From the NCBI RefSeq assembly GCF_963583255.1, contig NC_084807.1:15647072-15711071 (forward strand): a DNA stretch of 64,000 bases, in the 5' to 3' direction. The notes under the pieces were generated by a model. That model was given only the letters and a program-made list of their open reading frames with translations. It had not been told where the DNA came from and did no database searches. Positions 45,722 through 57,739 of the stretch are shown here, piece by piece. The position numbers and the translations under genes were made by a program. The first letter of the stretch is position 1. Every line of letters begins with the position of its first letter. This DNA is from Pyrus communis (lineage: Eukaryota > Streptophyta > Magnoliopsida > Rosales > Rosaceae).

Positions 45722-46005
45722 TGTGACATCCCACATCGCCCAGGGGAGTGATCCTTAAATGTATATTCTCATCTCTACCTAGCACGAGGCCTTTTGGGAG
45801 CTCACTGGCTTCGGGTTCCGTAGGAACTCCGAAGTTAAGCGAGAAGGGGGCTAGAGCAATCCTATGATGGTTGACCCACTGGGAAGTTGCTCGTGAGTTC
45901 CCAAAAACAAAACCGTGAGGGAATAGTAAGCCCAAAGCGGACAATATCGTGCTATGGTGGTGGAGTGGGCCCGAGAAGTGATTCGTCCTGGGTCGGGATG
46001 TGACA
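45722..46005 (+). repeat. Cassandra 3' LTR
   Basis: 284 bp, six substitutions from the 5' LTR, five of them C/T or G/A. It is followed by TATATATATA. Confidence 0.93.
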
Positions 46006-46314
46006 TATATATATATATAAAGCATTATATAAACTATTTATCATTGTTAATTATTTGGTTAATCAAATAATAGTCAATTTTAGGCTAATTGTCTATCATT
46101 AATAATTGAACTCTGGTGTTAACACCACACCACACAAAATAATTAGAGACCTTGTGAACGAAACCAACAAAACCTTCACCATCATACACAGCAAACGAAC
46201 ACAAGAAAACTCGCAGATAAGTCCTAATCTTTCCCCCATTTATACCAAAAAATATCAAACAAAGGGCCATCCTCACATTTGTTTTGGAAAATTAACCGTC
46301 AGTCCTCTCCGGAT

Positions 46315-46500
46315 GCTTTTGGTGAGGATTTTGGAAATTTATGAATTGTGTCCGTTTATCGTGCATCATACAGTCAATTTTTATTAAGTACTATTTATTT
46401 TTATTTTTATTTTTAAGTAAAAATATTTAAAATAATTTTTTATCACACGATGTACAGTGAACGAACACAATTCACAGATGTCCAAAACCCACATAAAGAG
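46315..46500. mobile_element. Foldback MITE related to 44369-44562
   Basis: Left arm GTGAGGATTTTGGAAATTTATGAATTGTGTCCGTTTATCG pairs with the right arm near 46444-46497. It shares the ATTGTGTCCGTT.ATCG.CA core with the MITE at 44369-44562. The centre is T-rich. Confidence 0.6.
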
Positions 46501-46872
46501 AATCTAATGAGAATCCAAACTCGAAAATTAAGGACATGCAATGACGAGATGACAGGATCGAGGGCCCCAGATTAATGTGAAATTTAAAAAACATGCATAT
46601 TTATACACCAAATGTTGCTGTTGGGTCGTCCATATATGTATAAATATTTTTTGTTGGGTCCTGCATATATATTCCACAGCAACCTATGGGAAGGGAGAGG
46701 TGTCAAAAGCTGCCAGAAGACCCAAAAGTGGTCCACTTTCTCATCGTCTCTAAACCCCTTTGCCTTGAGTGGATGTGCTTAAGAACAAGCAATTTGGGTG
46801 CATATCCCTACAGATTGTACTCCAAAAATCGGAAGATAGTGAATTTAAGGGCACATGCGAGCCCTTCTTGTA

Positions 46873-47043
46873 ATTTTTTAAACAACGGATATTATTTACA
46901 CTTAGAGAGTGGTGGAGTGAGTTAAGTCCCACAATAGGCTAGCAATAATATGGTTTAAATTCACCTTTGACGATAATCAAACCTAAGATCTCTCACTTAC
47001 AAGTGAAGAAGAATACTACTAGACCGTAGTACCAAGTAGCTTT
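46873..47043 (-). mobile_element. tRNA-derived SINE
   Basis: On the minus strand the head carries a CTACGGTCTAGTAGT box A-like region and GGTTTGATTATC as a decayed box B. The body has AATTTAAACCATATTATTG and the tail ends TTGTTTAAAAAA. Two more partial copies lie at 50168-50290 and 61804-61925. Confidence 0.65.
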
Positions 47044-48580
47044 TGTAATAAAAAATTACTAATTTATGTGATTAGTGAAAGATGAGGCAGCTATAGCCCA
47101 AGTTATTTAGGGGTATTGGTGACACACTAATTAATCAACTTGAGTTATGGTAGGGTAGAAAGGTTAACTGCTAATCTCTTCCTTTTCTTTTTCATTTATC
47201 AACTATTATGATGTTTAGTAAAAGATTTGAAATCTTTATCAATGGGACTATACAATCCTTGTTTCGACGCCATAATCCTCTAATGTGTCACTAGAAAATA
47301 CAAACCTGATGCTAAGATATACGAACATAATCTTGAGTTTAAATTTTAGATGCCTTGGAAAGTGGGAGTTGAGCATGAAATATTTTCCAACCTTAAGAAA
47401 AAAAAAAAGTAGTACGAAATTTAAATCTTGTCCGTAAAGGATTGAATTTGAAAATTCTTCAATATTGCTAAGACACAAATTGATAAACTTATTCCCAAAA
47501 TAACAAAATATAAAGGAAGCATAACTTGTTTGCATATCATTGGCGGGTAAGCGTTTTTTAATCCAAATTTTCTTAAATTTTAATTGTACCAGTCAATTGG
47601 CATGTAATTAAGATTAACAATTTTGGTTGTTAACCACACCATAAACAATCCTTTTGAGTGAGACTCAAATATCTGTCGGTGAAGGGTGAACAAGGTATCT
47701 CAAATATCTAAATTAACGACAACATGCTGGTTGGAAGCTTGGCACTATGTAGCCTCCTTATCCTTATGTTCTTGAATCTTGGGGACCCATACAATATGCC
47801 ACATTCCCCTCCAACACGTGTGAAATTCATGATCCTCTCAGGGAAAAATTATTTTGTGTTAGTGCAACACAAGTGTTACTAGTTCATGTGCTATTTTTAT
47901 TAAATCGTCCAGCTCAAAGGTGTTTTTCACAAAACCGTTCAAAATAATATAAAATGAGTGGCTGATAGATTTATACTAAAGGCCATATGGTATCAATGAA
48001 CATATAAAAACAAGAATTGATTATACAACGTGAATGTCCTTGTTTTTGTTGTTCAAATTCAACAAAACACTAAATTTTCGTTAAACTTAAAACTTACAAC
48101 CCTAGCTTGTTATACTTATTGATAAACATCGTGTATCTCGATATATACCGACACACATATACATATACATATATATAGAGAGATACATCTATACATATAG
48201 ATACAATATATTAATTTATGTATATATAAGGCATAGTCGGAGGCTTCAGTTGTACATAAAGGTGAACTATTCAGACTTCACACGCAAGAAAAGACTATCT
48301 ATCTTGCATGACTCATGAGTTTCTATGTACTGTCGGCCGGGCATATATTTTTTAGTTACATCGATCTCTCTTTCACCATCTTTTATCAAAACGAATTGGA
48401 TCTCAAGTAATCAAAGTTGTACATTTGCCTTTCACTAGGCCTGTCTATAATTAGCAAAAGGTAAAAGAAGTCTTCTGTTTCAAGTATTAATCTAGCCTTA
48501 TTGCTTTATGCTTGATGATACAATTTTCTCTATATGAGAAACCTCAATAAGGAAATGCATTTAACTTATATGAAAAAAAA

Positions 48581-48775
48581 TTCAAAAATATGTTTTATTG
48601 TATACAATTTGACATATATGTGTAAATGATATATATTTTTTTTACCACATACAATATTATCTAGACTAATGGTAGGTGGCAAAATTCAAAAATATGTTTT
48701 ATTGTATACAATTTGACATATATGTGTAAATGATTTTTTTTTAACACATACAATATTATCTAGACTAATGGTAGG
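48581..48775. repeat. 104-bp tandem duplication
   Basis: Two units starting TTCAAAAATATGTTTTATTG (48581, 48685) differ mainly by a T-run length and a small indel, so the duplication is recent. Confidence 0.85.
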
Positions 48776-49199
48776 GGAGTGGGCGAAGGCTGTCTCCTAT
48801 AGTTTGGCAATATTTAACCACCATTCCTAAATATGTCACACTAAAAATATAATTTTTTAGAATAGTGCAAGGCTATAATTTTTCATCTCTAATGGTGCAG
48901 GCTACATTTTATTCCTCTCAATATTTTATTACTTTTTAGCGTATTGAAAAATACTATGGTACAAAACTCACACATCAATTACCGTGTGTTGTTTAAATCA
49001 ATTAAACTACTTTTTGCACATATTTAAATATAATTTTTGGAACACATTTTTAAAATATATGTTTTTACTTTTTCAAAATTTAAAAAGGATACGAGCCTTT
49101 GGATTCAAACAGACATGTCATCTTGTGGACAAAAAGTTGCGGGTGCATGATTAAACATGTAACCTACAGCACATAATTGTAGTCATGTGCTGTATCATG

Positions 49200-49996
49200 T
49201 AGGGGTGGATTTTTTTGGCCAAATTACCATATCAACTGAATTGTCAATCGTACCATACCAATTTTGTGCCCTGCGGTAATAGCACGGTATTGTACCGAAT
49301 TAAAATTTTATGGTACGATATTGGTATTCAATACCATTACCACGGTATTACCGTGCCGTACCAAAAAAATAATTTATATAATATATCTATATATTACTTT
49401 ATCACCCTTAGCTTGCCTTTGAAGAAGTGTTTGGCCTCCAAAATTTGGTAGGTTGTTCTAAGATTTGATCACACTTTAAATAAAATATAGGCTGTTGATT
49501 TGATTTTACTGAACTCATAATTTATGTTTTAAGAAGTAACAAACAATATATTTTTATTTTTTTGAAGTTTAGATCCACTTTCAATTTTGTTTTGGTCTGA
49601 AACTGTAACTTCTATTTGGATTGGAAACTTCTATTTGATTTGGGTTGTAACTTCAATTTGGATTGTAACCTTAATTTCCACCATGAATCTTGATGCATCA
49701 TTTGATTTATAATTTAGGCTACAATATATGAGATAAAGTTATAAAAAAAAAAAGTCTTGCCCTTAAATTGGTTTGGGAAAAAAAAAAAAAAAAAAAAATT
49801 TTGGACCAAAAAAGTGGCACAAAACAATGTGGTAATTACCATTACGATGTCATGTCAACCGAACTATTTGGCATACCGAAACTTGGTATACCAAAAATTT
49901 GATACGATAATGGTAATAAATTTTGCCAAATCAAAAGTTTATTACGGTAATTGGTATGGTGGTTTTGGTACAACAATCATACCAAACCCATCCCTA
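49200..49996. mobile_element. hAT-like non-autonomous element
   Basis: The termini TAGGGGTGGATTTT and, inverted, TAGGGATGGGTTT resemble hAT ends. The subterminal parts are dense in GGTAT/ATACC and ACCATACCAATT motifs on both strands. Flanking 8-mers GTATCATG and ATCCCATG agree at 5 of 8 positions only. The middle contains an A-run (49780-49797). No transposase. Confidence 0.5.
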
Positions 49997-50167
49997 ATCC
50001 CATGTGGCCTTTTCCTTCAAGGGGCACAAGAAAGGTGGTAGCCCATTCCTACAAAATGGTCAAATGTAGCAAGCCCCAAGGAATTGGCCCTAAATTTTTT
50101 TGGGCAGATTCTTCTTAGCTCTCGCTTAGAGATGAATTTTACAAAAAGGGGATAAGTTTGTAGATAA

Positions 50168-50290
50168 CCTAAACATCACAATGGATAACCATAATAATTT
50201 AGGTCAAATTTACTTTTGACGAGAATCGAACCTAATACCTCTCATTAAAAGTAAGAAGAATACTACTAGACCGTAACATTAAGTAACATT
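50168..50290 (-). mobile_element. SINE fragment with intact box B
   Basis: The minus strand shows ACGGTCTAGTAGTATTCTTC then GGTTCGATTCTC (50221-50232), a good polymerase III box B. Truncated at the 3' side. Confidence 0.6.
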
Positions 50291-51915
50291 TATAAATTAT
50301 TTGTTAAAAACAAAACAATAAGTTTTTCTACGAAAAAGAAAAGTTTATGCACACGTATCAAACTATTTTTTTTGCATGTAAGGAGAATGACTTGTTACAC
50401 ATAAGAAACTAGTATTTTCCAATAAAAATTAAAGATTGTGTTTTTGGCATGGTTGATGTTATTTAATGAGAACATGTGAAGGATGGAAGCTAAGTACCTC
50501 TCACATATCAGTTTGCCTCTCTATGTGCCAAGCAATACCTTGGAATAATATCCTTGGTTGGACAAAATGCACACGAAGGTGGCTATTTTTAGATACTAAC
50601 TGTTGTGGTTGGATTTAGGTTTTAATTAAATGTGATGCATTGAATAAATCGTAAGGAAAAAGGAAATTTTGCGAGGAGATAGAATGAATGTTTGAATGAA
50701 CTATGCATGTTACTTTGACAGTGACCTGATCAGTACAAGTGTTTGGGACTAACTAGTGGCTTCACCACAGCAATCTACTTTTATGGGAGCTGGAAAGACT
50801 CATAGAAGATTTTAGCCTCCCCTCTTGGCCATCATCATGGGATTCACCAACACTAGGAATCGAACTCAAAACGTGCTGTGCGGAATACGAGCCTGGAATT
50901 CATTCTCAACCACTAAGTGAATGACTAAGGAAAGAAAAATCTCTGTTATTTGGGCTTTAATATTGGGCTCAACTTGAAATCCAAAGAAAAATACTTGTAA
51001 CCCATTTTTGACATTAATTTGATAAATGTATTCAAATTAGCATTAGCAAAATGAAGCCTCTAAACCTTGTCATCAATCCACAATGGCAAAACAAAAGCCC
51101 AAATATTAATCACATTTCCTCAAACAATCCTTCTGCTTCATATATTTGTTGTAGATGTTTTTTCATTTGAGAACTGACTTTTGCACACCCTTTTTAAGCC
51201 TATTTTTATTTATTTTTATTTCTAGCCATCAGATTAAATAAATCAAATAAAAAAAACAGACATGATTAAACAGAAGTGTGTAGAATGAGAAAAAAAAAAG
51301 TGTGTTTTGATCATTTACCTTTTATTTTTAGACGATATTGATACTCTATTTTTTGTCATGTACCTTTCCCATGAATAGTAGGAGGCTAGCGAAGGAGCGT
51401 TAAAATCTATAGTCTTTTTGAGAATTTAATTCTTATTACACATTTATTTTCACAAATGTTCAAAATGCAGACCCTACAAAAAATGGGGCATAAGTTATGC
51501 CTCTCACTCTCGCATTCTTTTTCATCCCGTCTTTACAAATGATGAAATTCTCAGGGACACAGAAAAGATGGTCACTTTATACCCAATGCTCTCAATTGCT
51601 CATCCACTGTCTCCGTCCATCCTTGGTCTTAGCCGAAGGCCACTATTGGAAACTGCAACTGGCTGTTATCATAAGACATGCCTCATCCACGGGGCCCTAA
51701 CTGAAACCAAGTGAGTAGACCCCTAGAACTAGAATAGGGACTTGCCTACATTCCGATACGCTACCATACATATGATACGTTCTTCAATAGCATACGGGAC
51801 CAATGATGCAATATACTCCGTAAAAATAGTATAACACATGACATTACATCATTGGTTCAAAACGCTAGAGTATAACATACTGAAAATGTAGATAAGTCCT
51901 CTAGAAGTAGAGCTC
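50291..51915. other. Intergenic, downstream of the TRM-like gene
   Basis: No supported gene. Short frames such as 51497-51700 lack features. The part nearest 51916 is probably the 3' UTR of the minus-strand gene, but I see no clear AATAAA. Confidence 0.5.
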
Positions 51916-54634
51916 TTATCTTGATAAGAGATCAAGCAAAAGCTCATCCACCAAGTACTCTGACAAGGCAGTCTCTATTTCCAAAGCCAGCTCCTCTTGT
52001 TCAAACTCAAACTTGTTCCACCTCCTTCCTTTGTGCATATCTCTCACGCAAGCTTCCTTGTTGTGCTCTAGTGATCCCCACTCCCCACTCATCCAAGCTT
52101 TTGCTTTGCTAACCATTTCCCTATTAAACTCATCATCTTTTTTATTTCGTTGTGCACTCATTTCTTCTCTAAAAAAATCAAACAATAGTTGATCTTCCAC
52201 TATTTCCAGCTCCCAGCTCTTTAGGTCTGAGCAGCTTGCTTTGCAATGGTTTAACAGCTCCATTGCCCTTTCTGCTGTTTCATCATCTTCTTCAAATTTG
52301 GCTCTTTCGTTGAACGACATTGATGTGTCTAAGTTGACAGGATCTATTGTTGCAAGACTCTCAAAGTGCTCGATCTTCTGCATAAACATTTCTTTTGTCC
52401 CTGTTAAAATTTGATACAGTGGGTTAGCATCATACTTCAGAAAAGAAAATACAAATTGTGCAAGCAATCTGAATTATGAAATGTGATGATGTGATACTGG
52501 TACAATTGAGTTTATTAGACTGAACTATGAAAATTTTATTATTACACGGTGATTTTTGGTAGTTAATTAGGTCCTTAATTAGTCCCCGGAGCATACTAGA
52601 AAATCCCGACTGAAGTAATATGAGTGTTTGGCTTAATTTTCTGGTCAGGGCAACCTAGCTTCCATGTCAAGCCAGCTCTAGTGAATAATGAGTAATGATT
52701 CAACGCATGTTATAGAGAGAAAGAAGGAAGAAAACACGTACTCTCCATATTGGCCATGCTTTGACCAAAAGTACTTGAAAATGACGAGTCTTCATCTTCC
52801 CCAAACTGAAAGCCAAGCACTGAAATTGGGCTGTGCTGCTCATCTTCTTCATCACACAGTTGCAGCTCAACCTGCAAATGTTCACATACCAAATCCAATT
52901 CAGTACATGATAGAATATAAATGCTTATCAAGAAATTTGAATTTGATAGTAGACATTATCGTTTTATACAAGTGATATTGAAAAAGAGAAACTATCAAAC
53001 ACAAAATCTCCAGTGTAAAGATGAACTCCTTTAATTTAGGCACAGAGATTGGAGAATCCTCTATTGATCAAATATGTCACTAGGTAATGTACCTTTGCCA
53101 GGTGACAAAAGTGTTGTTACCCAAAAAGTGACTAAATTGCAATATTCAATTGTGTTGACAAAAAAGAAAAAAAATAGTGGCAGAAAGTTGTAATGTTATT
53201 TTTGAAATGTATATTTGAGTGCTAAATCTAAACAATTAACATAAATTCTTTGGGATCTAAACTCTTTTTTTAAGTTAATGATGATTTGTATTTGTCTGAT
53301 ATGCACTGTGCAACTTCTTGGCAAAAAAATGAGATAGAAACAATTAAATATAATGCTAACAAGAAATATTACATAAAATTAACAGCTGTCACTCATCTGT
53401 CTATGAGCAAATTGTGTTTAAAAGAACTTAAGGAACACTGTCTTATGAATGTATGACTCGTATGATTAAGAGTAATGCTAGATGGACTAAATTTGTAGAG
53501 TTTTGTGTCACCACCTCTCTCCTATCCTTCGTTTGCTTTGGGTGCTCCTTCGGTTTTTTAGGATTAAATTTGCAAACTAAATAATGTGTCACTAATAAGA
53601 AATAAGCACGTTAATCCATACTTAAGTAATAATCATATCATCAACTTTCATGTCATTTTGTTTATTAAATTTAATTTAAACATTTAATCTCCTTAGCATT
53701 ACCGTTAAAGATGATGAGATGAGGAAAATTGTTTACTCTTCCGACTTTACTATAGCATGGGACCCACTAAGTACATAATGTACAGCCAAAGCCTAGGTCA
53801 ACAAGCATCTAAGGATCCTCAACAGCAGACACACAATACAAATTCAGATCGCGGTGTACTAAAAATTTGCAGTACCTTGGGTCCCAATGCGGCGTAACTT
53901 CCTGTCCCTGATGTACCGTCCATCTCCATGGAATCCCTGCCGACACATGGTGAATATTTTTTACCATCCTCCTCACAGTCAGGGTCAGAGTTACCACCCC
54001 AAGGCGGTAAAAACTCCGAGGTGAAATCACTGTCAGACCAGCTTGAACCGTTGCTGCTGCTATTACTACAACAAGTAGTACATGTAGTGGTGGAGCCTGT
54101 TATGGTGGTGCTTGTGGTACAATGCAGAGGTGAAGAAACAAAGTCCAACGGCGGAGGTGGCGGCAACTTCTCATCGTGGAACGATGTCCACCGTATGATG
54201 TCTTTGACTCTCACGGTAATTTGGACTTGACATTGACTACCCTGCTTCCTTGATGACCTTGGTGAGTTCTGTTTTGAGTCTTTTGACTGCAGCCGCCTCC
54301 TTGAAAGGCTTCTAGGTAAAAACAAGGGAGGTTTAACCGTGGTAAATGGGATGTTTTTGACTGCATTCATGAGGGAGTGGAATGCTGAGATTGTGGTGGA
54401 GGCTGCTTTTGATCTGCTTCTGAGTAGTTTTCTGGAAATGATATTGGTATTTTCTGAACGTGAATTTAGGGTTTTTGGGGTATTGTTTGGGTTGGTTGGT
54501 AATTGTCTTGGAAATGAATTGAAACCACTTGAAGAACATGAGTTAGAATTTTCACAGAGGAAATCTTTGAGGAGCATTCTTGGCCTTAGCTCTACTGGAA
54601 AAGGCTTTCTTTGATGTTGATCATGCACATTCAT
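51916..54634 (-). CDS. DUF4378 / TON1-recruiting-motif (TRM27/28)-like protein, 3 exons
   Basis: The minus-strand model has exons 54634-53876, 52871-52742 and 52400-51916, with introns of 1004 and 341 bp. All junctions are GT-AG: AAG|GTACTG, TTTGCAG|GTTG, GAGA|GTACGT and TTAACAG|GGAC. Phases close exactly to 457 residues. The start MNVHDQ is preferred over an upstream Met because family members begin shortly before PVELRPRMLLKDFL (residues 13-26). Further features: a basic helix SRSKAASTTISAFHSLMNAVK (about 73-93), VRVKDIIRWTSFHDE (142-156), a proline run, an acidic SDSDF...DPDCEED part, and a C-terminal DUF4378 domain (about 370-457) with KAKAWMSGEWGSL and WNKFEFEQEELALEIETAL. TRM proteins recruit TON1/PP2A complexes to microtubules and affect division plane and organ shape. 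The domain call is firm; the TRM27/28 subgroup is from memory. Confidence 0.85.
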
Positions 54635-54879
54635 TTTTCGAAGATGAATAAATGAAGAAAATGAGAAAATAATTGTTACTTGACAGCTCAAAAATCACAA
54701 TACTTCAAGCGTTGAGCTAGTCCTAAAGCCGAAAGACGAAGGCAGCAAGGCGAAAGGAAAATGGACAATGGCGACAATCAATTTAACGTAGCGAAACGAA
54801 CATAATAAACGACAGAACAGATGAAAGAAAAATTAGAACATGAATGTGCAAGGGGAGAGGAAGTATTGAACAAATGAAA

Positions 54880-54965
54880 GTGAAGCAAATATATAGGGGA
54901 AGTGAAGTGGGAGAGTGAAGAGTGAAAGTGAAAGAGAAGGGGAAGGAGGGGCTTTATATTTAAAA
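54880..54965 (-). promoter_or_regulatory. Candidate core promoter of the TRM-like gene
   Basis: The minus strand has two TATA-like motifs, TTTTAAATATAAAG (about 54952-54965) and CCCTATATATTTG (about 54886-54898), 250-330 bp before the start codon. The stretch between is rich in CT on the minus strand, common in plant 5' UTRs. Confidence 0.4.
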
Positions 54966-55824
54966 GGTTTGGTGTGGGAAGTGATGAGAAGTACAAGAGA
55001 GAAAGGGAGAGGTAGCTTCTTACTTCGTTAGGGTGGGGATCTCCAGGTAATAGTTACCTGTTCATTCGTACAAAATGTTTTTTATTGGGGTTAATTAAGT
55101 AAAAGAAAATTTTGAGAAGGTGAGTGGATCATGCATTGGAGAACAAAAATTTGGGAAAATGATAAAAAAATTTGAGGAAAATGACAAAAAAGTGTGGAGG
55201 GGTGGATGCTTCTGTTTTGCAGTTAATTTAAGAGAGGAAGGAGACTGACTCTGACTGGGGGAGTGTGGTAGTGTGAGATGTCTTGGTCTTTTGGAGTCAA
55301 AAGCATGTTTTTGGGAGAAGGGGGGTTGGGACCTTTTAAATCTCTTTTGGAAAAATTGATAAATCTCTGTACTGAGTAATATGACCACATATTCACATGC
55401 AAAATATTCGATTTGTACTACGTACTACAGCCCATTTATCTAAAGGGATCTTTACTTTTGAATAAAAAGGGCACTAGTTGTAGTACTCACTCTACGTCGA
55501 ATTTCAGCAATTCGAATCATCTGTGTTGTAAGTCTTAATTCGTACATCATTCTTGCAAAACTTCAATTTAATCTTAAACCATTTGTCTATTTAATTATCA
55601 CGATAAAATTTCATTGTTTTTTATAGAACAAAGTATTCTTTAATTTCTTTGAACTCAATTAGATGTCTCAAATATTTCTGATTTGATTAATATTTTGTAA
55701 GAATGATCTATGAGGTCCAACTTAAAAAATAAACAGTTCAGATCATTGAAATTTGATGTGATATGGACATCACGACCAATCTAGTTTTAGAAAAAAAATG
55801 GGAATCTTGTCCCTTAAACACTTC

Positions 55825-55919
<95 letters not shown>

Positions 55920-56429
55920 AGATCATAGATCCTAGTGCCACTACTCTTAGGTACGTAAATGCTAGAGAGATTTGAACAGTTCCTTGATTAGTATTTGTGA
56001 TCATGGTATAATTAATGTACAAGGAAAATGTTCCACTCTCTCAAATGATTTGGCTTAATATGTTATTAGTTTATCAATCTAAATGATTCATCTTGTAGAT
56101 TTTTGTTCACATATAATGGATGGTTAGTATGATAATATAAAATGAGTAATTTTCAGTGTAGTGGCACTGAAGTATGATAATTTTTTATATAATATAATTT
56201 TACATAATGTAAATGAATTTTGGCTGGTATATAAGCATGAAAGATGAGTAATTTTCTAGTTGTAATATTAACATTGTCACGTACCGTAAAACATGACAAA
56301 GAAATTGCCCCTTACTGAACTAACAAAAGGAAAGTATCATTAAGTTTCTTTTGGCCGGAAAAGTTGGTGTAATAAATTGACAAATCCAAAACTTTATCAA
56401 CATGATAGGTTGCGAGAAATTTTTCAGGA
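54966..56429. other. Upstream intergenic region with microsatellites
   Basis: No gene supported. The frame at 55738-56022 is an artefact of the (CT)n repeat. Confidence 0.6.
55830..55918. repeat. Compound microsatellite (CT)n-(AT)n-(GT)n
   Basis: About 28 CT units followed by CATATATATATATATATAT and GTGTGTGTGTGTG. Likely highly polymorphic. Confidence 0.95.
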
Positions 56430-56601
56430 AAAGGGATCCTCTCCGGATCCCTTCCACCAGGCTCTTAAAATTTGATTAAACAGTTAAAGTTATTATAACT
56501 TTTAAATTAGACCTGCGTTTTTAGCCGTTGGATCAAATTTCAAGGTCCCGGATTGTTTGATAGGGAGGATTTGGTGGAAGAGATCCGGAGAGGATCCCTT
56601 T
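56430..56601. mobile_element. Short MITE with 28-bp inverted repeats
   Basis: AAAGGGATCCTCTCCGGATC plus CTTCCACC at the left is mirrored at the right (56573-56601) with one mismatch. About 170 bp, no coding. The GGATCCTCTCCGGATC motif recalls the MITE at 46315-46500. Confidence 0.75.
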
Positions 56602-56653
56602 CCATTTTTCAATTCATCCACAACATAGATCGATATATTAAATGTTATAATAC

Positions 56654-57739
56654 TAGATCTGGCATTCGTGTTGTATTTTTTGTGTTCGTGTCTTTTTTTT
56701 GTCATACTCGATATCTTAACGGTCCATATCGTGTAACACTCGTTAAAGTAAACAGGTAATATGATCCGACCCGTTATTCATTAAAGAAAATATTTTTAAA
56801 TCAATAAATAATGAAAATGAAAATTATAATTTGACCAAAAAAAAAAATATAAAACATAATACTAAATTAGTACCACATTGCCACATAAATATTACTCCAA
56901 AACATAAAAAAAAATATAAAAAAAAAACATTTATCTTTTAAGTATTATATACTCCAAAATAAGAGCCTAATGAAAAAACGTTAATAGATTACTATAAATT
57001 ATCAAATGTTCAAGGATATACAAAATGAAGAGAGTTGCTTTCCAAGGTTGACGAACCTTGCACGTTTATATATGCTTTCACATTTTTTAGATTTGTACAT
57101 TAATGATTATGATTTTTATTTATTTTGAACTCCCTTAAAAATACTATTCATGAGGGTTTGTATGGTTTTAAAATTCAAACGGCGTTGTACCCATACTTAT
57201 AGCGTACAGGATGCAATCATGAGTCTTTGCATATTTTTTCACATTTTTCGCATTCGTAAATTAATTATTATAATTTTTTTTCAAAGTGTTTGGTATTTTT
57301 AAATTACTTGATACTTTTATTTTACTATTTTTTATAATTTTTTAATCTCACTCTTTGTCTTTAGTATACTTTTAAAATAAATAAATAAATAAAAATTAAA
57401 TTTTTTTAAAATTTATATAGAATAATAATACAATATTTTTTGGTAAAAACATATTTAATATATAATATATACATATACACAATGATTATTGTATTTATAG
57501 TAAGTTTTTTAGTAGTTTAAAAAATTAAAATCATCAAAATAACTTTTTTTTTCTTAATGTGCCGAAACAGGTTACTCAAGTGTCACTATCGTGTAAACCT
57601 GTTAAGAACCCGTTATTAACGGGTTCTTATCGTGTGATCCGATAATGACCCGATTAGTTATCGTGTTGACCCGAAATCCATTATTTTCATATCATTTACA
57701 TGTCGTATTAACGAATCATATAAAAAATTATCAGGTCTA
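56654..57739. mobile_element. hAT-like non-autonomous element with 8-bp duplication
   Basis: Termini TAGATCTGGC and, inverted, TAGACCTGAT. The flanking 8-mers TATAATAC (56646-56653) and CATAATAC (57740-57747) match at 7 of 8 positions. Subterminal sequence is rich in CGTGT and ACCCGTTA motifs and includes a 27-nt palindrome (57603-57629). No transposase. Confidence 0.65.

Larger units (their letters stand above)
45366..46005 (+). mobile_element. Complete Cassandra-type TRIM
   Basis: 640 bp: LTR 45366-45649, Met-tRNA primer site, 72-bp internal domain, polypurine tract, LTR 45722-46005. Both LTRs are 284 bp, TG...CA, with six differences (2.1%). Each carries a 5S rRNA-derived segment. This combination defines Cassandra. 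It is inserted in a TA repeat, so the target duplication is ambiguous (TATA on both sides). It has no coding capacity, and mobilisation needs an autonomous LTR element. Confidence 0.95.
46006..48580. other. Intergenic, no gene seen
   Basis: AT-rich, with only short frames. Contains a foldback MITE (46315-46500), a SINE (46873-47043) and TA-rich runs near 48150-48230. Confidence 0.65.

Noticed and set aside
51497..51700. 67-codon frame near the 3' side of the TRM-like gene
   Set aside because: No domain, no splice or start context; likely in the 3' flank of the minus-strand gene.
55738..56022. Frame encoding an Arg-Glu repeat
   Set aside because: Pure product of the (CT)n microsatellite.
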